DNA of 64,000 nt, from the NCBI GenBank assembly GCA_050084515.1, contig CM114273.1, positions 22,816,001-22,880,000 on the forward strand, read 5' to 3'. The translations under genes and the position numbers were made by a program. The notes beneath the pieces were generated by a model that saw nothing but the letters and a program-made list of their open reading frames with translations, did not search any database and had not been told where the DNA came from. This document shows positions 13,600 through 24,654 of this stretch, piece by piece (positions within the stretch are counted from its first letter, which is position 1; the number at the start of each line of letters is the position of its first letter). This DNA comes from Blasia pusilla. Its lineage: Eukaryota; Marchantiophyta; Marchantiopsida; Blasiales.

Positions 13600-15320
13600 A
13601 CTTGTGAAGTAGCCCTTCTAACATTGTTTAAGTGTGCATACTTCCTCACAAAGGAGGCTATGCCATTTCTAAGATTTCCCAACCTCTCTAAGTTTTTGCT
13701 TTCTGTTACCGCATCTATTACGAGAGATCATTATCACAATGAAAAGAGTTGTAGCAAAATGTCTTACTTCATCAACCAAGTTATGTTGAGAAGAACTCTT
13801 GCAAGAGTTGGGCCTCTCCCTTCTTTGGAATTATGATTAATGAGTCCATAGACATATCTATTCTAGGTCATTTAGTTGTGTTCGCCAATTTCGTTGAAGA
13901 GGATCAAGAAAATTGTTTTTCAAAGGATTACTTCATTGCTAATCCAAATGCTCTAATGTTGTCACTAAAACTTTGTTGCAACTCATCAAGGATGGAAGGT
14001 TGGATTTTTCCAAGATGGTAGCATTTGGCTCACATGATGTAGCCACACAGGGATAGCCTCACAAATGAGGCAGAAGGTAAACCCCTATATTCTATTTGTT
14101 CATTGTGTTACTCATAGGATAAATCTTGCAACTTTGTCTATGTGAAAGCTACTTATTGCAAGGCAATCTCCAATGAAGTAGATTCAATTCTAAATACTAT
14201 AGCTCGTTACTTCATGAGGACCTCCAAGAGGAAAACAATTCTAGTATCATTGCAAGAAAAGTTCAATGACTCCCAAAGAGTCATGAAGAGATACCATAAA
14301 ATACGATGGTTATCTTGTTGGCAAGATGTTTCCACATTGTGTGATTCTCTAAAATCGGTGTTGAGTTATGTAACGAACATTTCCTCTTCACAAGATGATG
14401 GGAATTTTGCTAATTTATTTAACAAGTTAAGACCATTCCAAATGATTTGTGATATGTATTTTCTAGTTGATATCATTTCCATGCTTGCAAATTTGAGCAA
14501 GATTTTCCAATACAAGTTTGTGGATATTGACACTATAGGCAGCATTGTTAATTTAAGGTAGCTTCTATTACTATGAATTTTGTGATGGAAATCCATGACT
14601 TGAATGCATTGACCTTCTCTAAAGCTACAGGTTACCACATTTTATCCGATTTTGGGCCTCCGTGTGGCTATCTTTGATGTTTATAGCTTGAGATAAGGGA
14701 TAAAAGATTCCACTATATGGAGATGTCCCAAGATTGCATATAGAGGGATTTGTAGGCTACCTTAACTCTTTTAGAAATGGCTTTTTGAAAGTGTTTGTGC
14801 AGCTTTACAGCATCAATGTTGAAATAACCACCTCATTGGTGCAATTAAAACTTTAAACCCCTTGCACATGTCATCCCGACCTGTGGCATTGAACACTTGG
14901 GGCTATAAAGACTTAGAGGATTTTTGTGGTTATTTTGGAATCCAATTTCAGATTTGATGTCATTTGCAACCTACTTTGACTAATTCTCCTACTGTCAAGC
15001 AAGAGTTTCATTCTTTCAAATCGATGGCTACCACGGAGTGAAAGGATCGCAACTTTAGAGACCTGTGGATTATGGTAAGCAAGAGTCCTTGTGTACAATA
15101 TAAGTTTTCAAACTTGATGATTTGAGCAAATATTTCTTGAGTCCAATATGTAAGTACTACCATATGTGAGAGAGCATTCTTCATTTAAAATATGATCAAG
15201 AGAAAATTTTGTAATAGGTTGTCGAAAAAATAATCAAATGTTATTTTGAGGAGTGCCTTACCAAGACTTTCCTTTGACTACGAGGATATGTTGTCTCAAT
15301 CTATAGTGTTGTGAAAAAAT
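13600..15320 (+). pseudogene. hAT-superfamily transposase relic
   Basis: Fragments of a hAT (Ac-like, DUF4371-type) transposase lie in order across several frames. An early part is at 13624-13836. An IDES/T..D.S..GHLVVFA-type stretch, here NESIDISILGHLVVFANF, is at 13833-13900. A stretch with KTILVSLQEKF and the motif KRYHKIRWLSCWQ is at 14142-14561. A C-terminal dimerisation remnant with CERAF and a basic helix is around 15160-15270. Stops and frameshifts separate the pieces, so it cannot make transposase. I could not define terminal inverted repeats or target duplications. Low GC and the number of lesions suggest an old insertion. Confidence 0.78.
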
Positions 15321-15432
15321 TATGCTCATTTTCTATAGATATTTGTTTCCACACGTAGAAGTAGACAACATTGAAATATCTATAAATTATGATACTTGTA
15401 AATTTTTATTTTTTGACAAAGAAGGACCCTTT

Positions 15433-15466
15433 TAGAATTCTTGGAGCTTTAGAGCTCCAAGTATTC
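15433..15466. repeat. Near-perfect hairpin, 15-nt arms
   Basis: AGAATTCTTGGAGCT, a TTAG loop, then AGCTCCAAGTATTCT; one mismatch between the arms. It lies just before a GGGGGAGGA purine tract. A related sequence, GCTCCAAGTTCTAAGAGGAATC, occurs near 22268, which suggests an edge of a repeat family. No coding association. Confidence 0.55.
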
Positions 15467-16200
15467 TAGAGGGGGAGGATCCTTGGCTCCCAACTGACGG
15501 GAGAATTATCAAGTTCAACTCTCGCGAAGGATATCATAACCTCATGAATGTGGAGATATGTGCAAATGTATAGAATGTCATATGATATCACACTTAATTG
15601 CCAGTAGGTTTTAGATGTTGTTGGAGCAAAGTGAACTCCTTTACACAACGGAGACAAGTTTCAATTGAAGAATTAGAGACTAGTTTCTCTTGAAGAGTTA
15701 GTGAATGGGAAAGAGAGCAACCGAGAGCAAGAAATAATCCAATGAATTTTTGAACGGCCAAATTTTGGCTGGAGTCTTGAGAAAAACTCGAAAACTCGCA
15801 GGATACCAAAATAAGGGTCAAAAATCTGAAGTAGGGATTTTTTATTTTCATATTTTTAGTGATAAGCGTTGCAAAATACCATAAAATATCCTACAAATAT
15901 TAAAATAATCAGCCATGGCATGTAGACGTTAAAAAATACTGAGTAACAAGAAAATTTACCAGTAATAATCTGGTAATTCAAAAAATCTTCCCAAACCTTG
16001 CTTTAGTGTGCTTACCAATCCATGGGCCTAGTCTCATCTTTATCACATGTTGTTTGTCTTTTCTATTATTTTTTTTGGTTCTTTCTTACTTATGAAATAC
16101 AAGACTCTAACTTAACCATGACTAACAAAATATGTATGGTTACAAAACTCCCCCCATTTAAGACACAATGTTCTCGTTGTGAGTACTTTGAAAGTATTGC
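15467..16200. other. AT-rich stretch without genes
   Basis: The 85-codon open frame at 15594-15851 (minus) shows no domain. The stretch separates the hAT relic from the minus-strand Ty3/gypsy relic and may contain that element's 3' end or LTR, but I could not find its boundaries. Confidence 0.35.
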
Positions 16201-18560
16201 ACTATCAATGGTGTGTTGGCCAAGTTGGTTGTAGGTTCCTATGTGATGTCAAATAGTGGATATCTTTTTCATTGGCCCAAGTATTTGACTGGTTGGCCTA
16301 GAAAGGATCAAGGGATGCTCACCATACATTGAAAAGAAGGATGTTACTTTACTAGAAGAGTTTATAGAATTGTTGTATGTGAATTCTATCAATGGTAACA
16401 AGAAGTCTTCTCTTTGTTGACCCTACAAGATTGTTAAGGCTCGTAGCATATCCTCAATGGTACAGTTGGCTCTTTCAGTCTACCCATCGGTTTGAGGGTG
16501 ATAAGTTGTAGACATGGCCAATTTAGTTTGGAGAAATCCAAATAAGGTCTTCCAAAATAGACTTATGAAGCATTTTATGAAGATCATGATGAACAACGAT
16601 TATCTTGATATAGATCCTCATCAACTCTGGGGCGGTGATGGTCTTCTTGGTCGAACGGAGTTGTATCATGTTACTTAGTCTATCCATAAGTTCTACAATA
16701 GAGTCATATCGCGTGATTGTACATTGTAGCATACAAACAAGATCAATGTTGACTTATTTTCAACGTTTATGAGGTATTGGGATGGGTTGTAACAATCCCG
16801 TTGATTTCGTATTACTAGCCTTGGTTTGTTGAGAAATCATACAACTCCTTATATGTGTGTCAACATGTTGTCTTATTTTGGGCCAATAGTATGTGTATTG
16901 TAATCCCTCCAAGTTTTCTTTAGCTCCCATATGACTTGTAATATTTGTGTCATGAGCCTAACAATATTTAAGTACATAAGTGTGGATCTTATGCGATCCA
17001 TACTTTACCATTATGGAAACCAATACTTGAGCCTTCTATCCTTTCTTGGCATGAATAGCAACTACAATTTCTCCATCCTCGTTTCTTGCTTTGGTTGACG
17101 TTTTCCATCAACTAGAGTGAATGTGCACTTCAAACATATTATTTCTATATGGCATACGAGTCAAGACATCCATCAATTGCTTCTCCTTAGACATAGAAAA
17201 TTTTCATGGCGAATCATTATGGCCATTCTGCCCATCAAATTTGTCTTTTGGAGAGCTGTTTTTGGGACTCTAAGTAGGCAAAGGGATTGTGATGAGCTCC
17301 ACCGCAAACTTCTTATTTCCCAAATAGTATTTCCAACGCTTGGTTGCTAATACAATAGCATGTACTTCCTTCTCGATTTTATGGTAGTTTTGCTCTATTG
17401 GTAACAACTTGCCGAAAAAAAAGACAATCAGATGCCATCCATACTGCCACTCTTGTTGTAATACTCCTCCAATGGTAATATGTGATGCATCCGTGGCTAA
17501 CTTCATACGTCGATTAGGATCATACCACTTCAAAATAGGGGCATTGATTTAGGCATCATTTAATGCGTGGAAAGCAATCTCTTGTGACGTATCTCAATTC
17601 CATTTTTATCTTTTTCCTAATAAATTTTTCAAGGATTGTATGATTTGAGTATAAAATTTAATAAGTCTTCGATAGAATCCTATTTATTCTAGAAAAATCT
17701 TCAATTGAGTTTGATCCTTAAGAGCGTTTTAGTTTTGGACCATTTCTACCTATTCAAACATCATTTGAATGTCTTTTGCACTTACTCGATGTCCTAGATA
17801 ATCAACTTTTGTGTTTCTGAACTCACATTTTGAAGCTTTAGAATACAACTTATCATAGCCTATAACTATAATCCTATTCAAAGTATCCATATCTGGTGTG
17901 AAAAGCAATCTTTGGCACATCTTCATCCGCAATTCAAATTTTGTTGTAGTCGCTTCTTAGGTCAAACTTGGTGAAGTATTTTGCTCTTTATAGCTGGTCA
18001 AATAAGTTATCCATTTTTGGTAATGGATATTTTTTCTTCATCGCTTGTTGATTCAATGCTTGATAGTTTATACAATATCAAGGTATCGTGAAGATAACAT
18101 CATAACATGCTAATTAGCTCAATTTCAAATCCAACTCTTCATGATACTTTCATTTCTTTAACTCTACACTTTAAGGAAGTTTCTCAATTCTTTTTGTTTT
18201 CCTCTTTGGAAATTCTACCCCTTCATTTTGATTGATCGGTAAAGCTAAGTCCAACTTCATGGTTATAGCTCTTGAAAGGAAGTTTTCTATTGCACCAAAA
18301 TCAATCATCACTCAGACTTGGGATCTTTCTACTTCTCCATCTATGAAAATGAGGCGGGTTCCTCTCTTCAATTTGAAACCATTTACCTCCAAATATTTGT
18401 GTCGATTCTTTTCTTTCCTCTTTCTTATAGAACCAATAAATCCACAAGGAAAGCTTATTGATGGTTGGCATTTCCGCGAGGTCCACCTGATCTGAGGAAG
18501 ATGAACTGCAAATGAACCCCATCTAGGCACCTCCATGGATAACTTGTGCATACATGTCTA
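16200..18560 (-). pseudogene. Ty3/gypsy retrotransposon pol relic (PR-RT-RH-IN)
   Basis: Read on the minus strand, the pieces follow pol order. A protease-like piece is at about 18550-18230 (GEVERSQV then a degraded MIDFGAxENF). RT pieces are at 18060-17750, with SKCEFRNTKVDYLGHRVSAK. RNase H is at 17533-17270, with LATDASHITIGGVLQQE and KRWKYYLGNKKF. Integrase is at about 17000-16500, with QYTYYWPKIRQHVDTHIRSC in one frame and RYDSIVELMDRLS, then HHDL, in another. These are typical chromovirus-like pol motifs, but the frame changes repeatedly and stops are many, so the element is dead. I found no chromodomain and no convincing LTR pair. It is unrelated in detail to the methyltransferase-bearing elements at 48-58 kb. 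Confidence 0.8.
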
Positions 18561-19189
18561 TCACCTCATCCTAGTAGGTTATAAGCAACCTAGAGTATAT
18601 AATGTACTCACTCTCCATCAAACCTCCATATGGTTCTCACACAAGACAACACAATCTATCATGCCAACTAACCTTCAGCCCCATAGGCCCAAGTAGCATC
18701 ATATAAGACTAAGGGCACACTAACATGCACTAGTCCCACCAAAAGAGGGCCAACCTCTACTAGGTTACTACTCTTCATAAAGCGAAGGATGACCTAAGCT
18801 CGTACGTCACCTCATAAGAGTGTATCACATATGAATCCTTGAAATAGGAAAATACTCTAAGGATCTCGATTCTCTCTTGGCCTACCTCCTGTCTACCATG
18901 ACAACTTCCCGTTCTTATTATTGACAACGTGGATTCTGGCTTTGAAGTCGGCATGTCCATTCATCATAATGCACTTCTCTTCTCTTCAAATAAAGGGTAT
19001 ATCTCTTGAGTTCCCAACACAACTATCTAGATACATCCATTACATATGGCACGTATACATTATATAAGCATTTGATCATGCCTCATAAGAATCAAGACTT
19101 GTGGTATGTAGGAGATATGCGAGATATTTTGCAAGGTCTACTAGGTGGTCCTAAGTGAGATCTATAAGCTGACATTTTCTACTAGTTAA

Positions 19190-19590
19190 CAAAGTTTAAC
19201 CTCTTCCTAATTGGAAATTACATTCACTACATATATAAGGGATTTTTTTTAGTTTCTTCTGATTTGCAAGTCTAATTATCAACTTTGCAACTACTTTGTG
19301 AGTGCAATTCGTACGCCTAACTTGTGACTTATTTGCGATTGACACGCAACTTGCAAGTCTCGGCTTTTTTGCAAGTCTTGAAACTTGCAAGCTATTTGCA
19401 AGTTATAGTAATCATAAGCTAACTGCATAAGAAATCGTGACTACCAATCGTCACGGATTCACAAAGTGCAATTTGCGAACTCATAAAGTGTGAAAGTCAA
19501 GACTCGAAACTACACAACTACTTTGCAAGTGTCAAAACTTGCAAATTAGAACTATTTTGTGAGTCTCATGACTTGCAAATCAAAATTTGA
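19190..19590. repeat. Degenerate short-period repeat around ACTTGCAA
   Basis: Across about 400 bases the words CTTGCAAG, TTTGCAAC, ACTTGCAA and their variants recur at irregular spacing of roughly 15-30 bases (for example near 19345, 19372, 19384, 19393, 19530 and 19570). It reads like a decayed tandem array or a cluster of palindromic words. No coding potential. Confidence 0.55.
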
Positions 19591-20111
19591 GAGTTTCTCA
19601 ACATAGAATTCTTGGCCATTAATTCCCCTTTTGCCTCAAATCAACTTTATTTTTGTTTTTTCTCCTTACTTTTTGAGACTCCTCTCCTCACTTTGCAACT
19701 ACTTTCTTTCTATCATTGAGCTAACTCTAGATTTGTTTGTGTTGGAGTTTTCTTTTATGTTGAGAGACATGTTCATAAGTGAAGTTTATTGTATTTTATG
19801 TTTTCTTTCCAAAAAATTTGAAATAAAGAAGCCAAAAAAATCCATCGTTAAGAAACAATTAGAAGGAGCCAAATCTCTCCTCAAACATAAATTACTAAAT
19901 TTTTTAAAAATCTATAAAAATTAACTAAAATTCCAATATTGAAAAATACTTGAAGCATATAAACTTTAAATGGGCAACACTATAAATTGATCCAACTAAA
20001 AGTGAAGCCCTTGAGTAGCGACTCATCTAATAGACAACGGGTTTTGGGAACTTGAAACCAGGATGCTCATGGCGCATAGATACTTCTGACCCCCATGTGG
20101 AGACGTCACAG

Positions 20112-20126
20112 CCCCCCCCCCCCCCC
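20112..20126 (+). repeat. C15 homopolymer
   Basis: Fifteen consecutive C. Its length may be unreliable in the assembly. Confidence 0.9.
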
Positions 20127-22738
20127 ATGAACTAACAAACGATTCAGACCGGAGCAGTTCAAGATATAAGACACTCGAGAGAAAGTCCCCCCTTCCCTTC
20201 CAGACTCCAAGTCTCTACCTCAGAGATCACAGATATGCCGAGAAACAATGGTATGATTGTTAGGCCCCTTGGTATACAAGTACATGCTGCTATGGTACTG
20301 CCATGGATCCTTCTTTATACTTGTACGCATAGGCGCTACAAAACAAGGATTCTCAGCCTCCCGTCTTAGACCAGACCCTACGCAAACACATGGGTTTGAA
20401 TTTGTGGCGCAATGTACAACCTTGGTTGAGAGGTTTGGATTCTTAGCCTCCTGTCTTAGGGTAGAGATGCGGCTATGCGCATACACATATCGATAGAGGA
20501 TTTACGGCCTAGCATTGTATCGGGCTCAAGCCGACGGTTTCACAACATTTTTCAGACTTTGAATGTTTAAGTTTAAACTCATAGTTTGTTCCTGTTAGAC
20601 ATACGGTCCGGCCTAAGCCATAGAGTAGGACGAAAGCTATGATTAAGAGTGTAGATTGGAAAATGGTCTAGCCTCTAGCAATTGCCCTATGCATGCATTG
20701 GAAATGTATTCTAAGCCTCTTGTATTAGGGGGGGGTTTGAATTTTGATGGTGATAGCATGCCAGATTCGAGAATCCTTGTTTGAACTCATGAGCCATGAT
20801 TATGCAATGTTCTATTTGAAGGAGACTAGGACATGATACACAACTTCTGATTTAATGAATCTAAGGATCCCATGACTCCCAAGTTCGGGTTAAGAATCCA
20901 AGCCCCCCAAACTGAGTCTCTGACTAATCCAAACCCAAATTGAGCCTCTACTTTGATACAAAAAATACTCATTACGCCTCTGGGGATTCACTAATTCCAC
21001 TGCCACATGGTTGCAAAGTGCATTGATGGAGCGGAAGCCATGTCCAACTTTCCAAAGTCTCATCTGTAGTCCTAAGGGCATGAATCCGCATCCGATGGTG
21101 ACAAAGGCCCACAACCATGGAGCGCCACTCGGAACTAAACCTTGCAAAAATTGAAATGCGTGAGTGACAGCGCTAGCACTTCAAGCCAAATTCAACCCAA
21201 TAGTGAAGCACAGAAAATTTGATGATATCTTCTTAATTAGAGGTTCATGACAACATGACCGTTTCTCCTCCATGAACTTTGCTTACTACATCTGATCAAC
21301 TAGAGATGTGGTCTAAGCTACAACTGCCAATATCAAACTGAATACAATTCGCAACTTCTCATGGCTTCTACTGAAGAAGCCATGAGAGAGCCATTTTAGA
21401 CTAATCAGAGTCTTGTGAGGACCCGGATTATTTAGTCAAATTATTGTGCATCAGCAGCAATAGTCTTTTTGTCCTTAACCATTGCCTAGAAAGAAAATAC
21501 CCACTACCTCGAGTCTAATGGTGGCCTTGTCACAAAATAGTCATGCATATCTCTTGCAAGAAAGATGGTGATGGAGCCTGCCTACACGACTGTATTAGGT
21601 CGTCTTTGAGTTTTCTCCTTCGGATTTCCCCACATTTATAGTGCGCAGAGTTTAATCGAATGTTTGGCAAGAAAAAAAGAACCGATGATACTAGACAAGC
21701 CTTCCAAAGACGGGAAGACGGAACAAGAAGGATCCTTAGTAAGACAGGATTCAAATGAGTGACATTCTCACTTTAGGTGACGTAATTTAGTACGTGTGAG
21801 AAATTCGTGCACAATTTTAACAAACAGATTGAAGACGCTAAATGGAATGATGGAGGATTGATGCCATTATTGGACAACGACATACAAACCATAGGATTCA
21901 AAGTGCAATGTCACACAAATCTGGAAAACTTTTGATCTTACGGAATTATTGAAGGAAGGCGGATATGGCTTTACAGTAGCGGATGCACAAGAGAGGCATT
22001 GATACTATTAGTGAAAGAGAGAGAAAATGCATCTGGACAGATATCTGATCTCTCCTTCACCTGATTTTTTGGCAACCAATATGACCCAAGGAACGGAGCA
22101 AAGGTAGAAGCAAGTCGTAGGAGAGGGGGCAGGTAGCATTGAACGAAGAGCATAAGACGGGCCTTAATAATTTTCAATCCGTGTCCCTACCTTCCCTCTC
22201 TAGATCTAGGCTTCTAGGAATCTAAGATGATGGATACATATTTTTAGTTTACCTTGAAATTCCTTGAGCTCCAAGTTCTAAGAGGAATCTTTGGTTGATG
22301 ATAATTCTTTCTCCAATTCTCTCGCCACCATCAATCTAACGTTCCCTCCACTTGTGTTCCCATCTTCTTCAGTTTCTTTGCGACACCATTATTTAGACTT
22401 CTCCAAGTTAGAGAGCAAGGTAATTTATTTGTTGTTCTTCATGATGATAACAATGTCTTACCATGGCCAATTACTTCAAAAAGATTCTTCTTTTACTGTT
22501 GACGTGACAAGTGTCCGATGTCAATCAAATAATATCTCGTTCAAATATATGAGGCCGTGGAATAAAATTTAATCTCGATCAAATATATAAGGTTGTGGAC
22601 AGTTCCCCAAAAATTTGACTTGGTTTTAACTCACAAGAGGGCATTTGAGACTTCTAGAGGGACTTTGTTCTTTGGGAGAAATAATTACCAAAAGAGATGT
22701 GGCGGACCAAAGCTCTTATGTTGAAGGACGGATACTCC

Positions 22739-22766
22739 CCCCCCACCACCACCACCACCACCACCA
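22739..22766 (+). repeat. CCA microsatellite
   Basis: About eight CCA units after a short C run. Simple sequence with no gene context. Confidence 0.9.
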
Positions 22767-23352
22767 TGAAGTTTCGGAAAAGCCAAAATTACTTCCATAA
22801 ACCCAATTGAAATTTTTGAAATTTTTGTCGGCTAACTGACTGGCTGACTTACTAACACTAACTGGTTGCCTACGGTTTGGACCATGCCCGTACCCCTAAC
22901 TCCATCTTCCAAGTCTCGTTCCCCTTGTGACGCATTGAGTGGTCGTTTTCCTATCAGTACAACACAAAGCTACATAAGCCCTTTGTTTGATTCTCGTTGG
23001 TAATAGAGGATCCCACCCAAAGCTACCCGCCCAATGGAAATTGAGATCGCCATAGGGCAGCAGATTTTCCCAAAGATGCCTATTGTAAACGCAGATCTTG
23101 TTTGCAAAAGGAACGTATCAAAGTGCTCAGGAAAAACTCCTCCTAGTGCTCATTTTCCCATTTCATGAAAGACATAAATATTTCTTGTTTATCTTAAAAG
23201 AATCCTATGAGGAACAAAACCAATATATCCACTTTATTATAAAATAAACCTCAAAAGAGGACAAAGAAAGGTAATAACATTTCAAAAGAGAAGTCAGAAA
23301 ATGCATAAAAGAATGCAAAAGAAAATGGCAACTAGCAAATGTAAACACCGGC

Positions 23353-24654
23353 TCAACGAGCTATACAATTGATAGCCTGGAAAAAATCTGACAAGAACAA
23401 GAGTGGTTGGTCAGACGTGAATGGACGACGAGGCGAGAGACCCCCCACCACCTCTGCACGACATATCAATGGCAAGGCTTGTGCACGTTGTAAGGCCACT
23501 GAGATGCATTGCCGAAAATAAGTAGTAACTACGTAGAGAGAAGGACTATAGGAAGGGGTAAGGTGATGATTCTCGAGGGAGTAGTGAGCACATGTTTTCA
23601 AGAAAGTATCAAAAGACACATGAAAATGATCAAATACTTCCACTGCAAAAGGAATAAATCCGTCAGTCGCATGTCTCACTGCATAACTTAACTCCTTGAT
23701 TCTTGCTGGAGTTTCGGTCGCCAAACCTTTGGTATGCGCGGCTCGACACACCAAGTCAGAACGTGTTGGATCAGCAACCACCACATCACTTAGTGTCCAG
23801 AATCCACCTCGAGACATAACAAGATCCACTCTCCGACGAGAGGTTGTTTCTGTGGTTGAAGGTAGGACATGGAGTTGCTCTTGCCCAACAGTGTATCCTG
23901 CAGTAAGAGCCACCGATTTTATTGCCTCTCTAATGACGTCATGTGTGGCCGTTCGTTCTCCACCATGTGCACATCGGAGAATATGGATACCCTTGGCATC
24001 AATGGGATCCCCGCATACACAATTCGATATACCTAACAGAGAAGGATGGGGAAATCCAAGGCGTAACCGCAAAGTTGTTAAGAATATACTTCCAGGAAGA
24101 TGAAATGGAAGAATAAGAGGATTTTCATTAAGCCACGCCTCCGCTTTGGTACCCGCACATGAACGCAAACGAGCTCGATGAGCGTGAGAGGATGCCTCGG
24201 AGAGAATGCTGGAAAAGTTGATTTTATGTGGATTCTTGGAGATATGCTCTTGAAGTCGATCAAGCCCCTTGGTAATCAATTGACTGAAAGGGAGTAGCAT
24301 TGATTGTGTAGCAAGAGGAAGAAGAGCTCGTGTAGATCTCAATTTTTGTTGAAATAACAAGCCCCCCTCCTCTACATGGGCGATATGATCCATCAAGATA
24401 GGTGTATCTCCTTGGAGAAACCTTAAAGCCATAATCGGTGCTACCAACACCCAACTCCCCAAAAAGGATGCGCGAGCAGATACGACTAAGGAGGAAATTC
24501 CAACCCTCAAAGGTATTTGGGACAAGAAGTTGACCAAAAGTTGCCAAAATAGAAGCGTCAAAAGAGGCCAACCGATGTAAGAACCTTGAAGTGGGAGGAC
24601 AAGTGCGAAGAAGGTAGGAAGGATGTCATAGAAAACATCGGGAGAGAATCCCAT
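23353..24654 (-). CDS. C-terminal part of a non-LTR retrotransposon protein: zinc knuckle plus restriction-like endonuclease
   Basis: An uninterrupted 433-codon frame. Residues 1-200 continue the thumb region downstream of RT. A CxC..H..C zinc knuckle follows (Cys212, Cys214, His224, Cys228, with His230 and His238 nearby). After it comes a PD-(D/E)XK-like nuclease: RRRVDLV (Asp277), SDVVVADP (Asp290, Asp295) and a downstream ARIKELSY (Lys320). Knuckle plus nuclease at the C-terminus is the layout of site-specific non-LTR elements (R2/NeSL/Dualen-type), where the nuclease nicks target DNA for primed reverse transcription. The frame stays open for 1.3 kb although the upstream RT is broken. I infer either a recent death or a damaged RT with a still-open tail. 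The apparent Met start is only the first Met after a break. Catalytic residues are assigned by eye. Confidence 0.78.
   Translation of the reverse strand: MGFSPDVFYDILPTFFALVLPLQGSYIGWPLLTLLFWQLLVNFLSQIPLRVGISSLVVSARASFLGSWVLVAPIMALRFLQGDTPILMDHIAHVEEGGLLFQQKLRSTRALLPLATQSMLLPFSQLITKGLDRLQEHISKNPHKINFSSILSEASSHAHRARLRSCAGTKAEAWLNENPLILPFHLPGSIFLTTLRLRLGFPHPSLLGISNCVCGDPIDAKGIHILRCAHGGERTATHDVIREAIKSVALTAGYTVGQEQLHVLPSTTETTSRRRVDLVMSRGGFWTLSDVVVADPTRSDLVCRAAHTKGLATETPARIKELSYAVRHATDGFIPFAVEVFDHFHVSFDTFLKTCAHYSLENHHLTPSYSPSLYVVTTYFRQCISVALQRAQALPLICRAEVVGGLSPRRPFTSDQPLLFLSDFFQAINCIAR

Larger units (their letters stand above)
18561..23352. other. Repeat-rich stretch without recognised genes
   Basis: No domain-bearing frame was found. 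It holds an ACTTGCAA-type cryptic repeat (19190-19590), a C15 run (20112-20126), three copies of a TCTTAGCCTCCTGTCTTAG-like motif at 20349, 20439 and 20708, and a CCA-repeat run (22740-22766). The 93-codon frame at 22291-22572 has no recognisable domain. The last kilobase may include the 3' untranslated end of the minus-strand LINE that begins at 23353. Confidence 0.4.
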
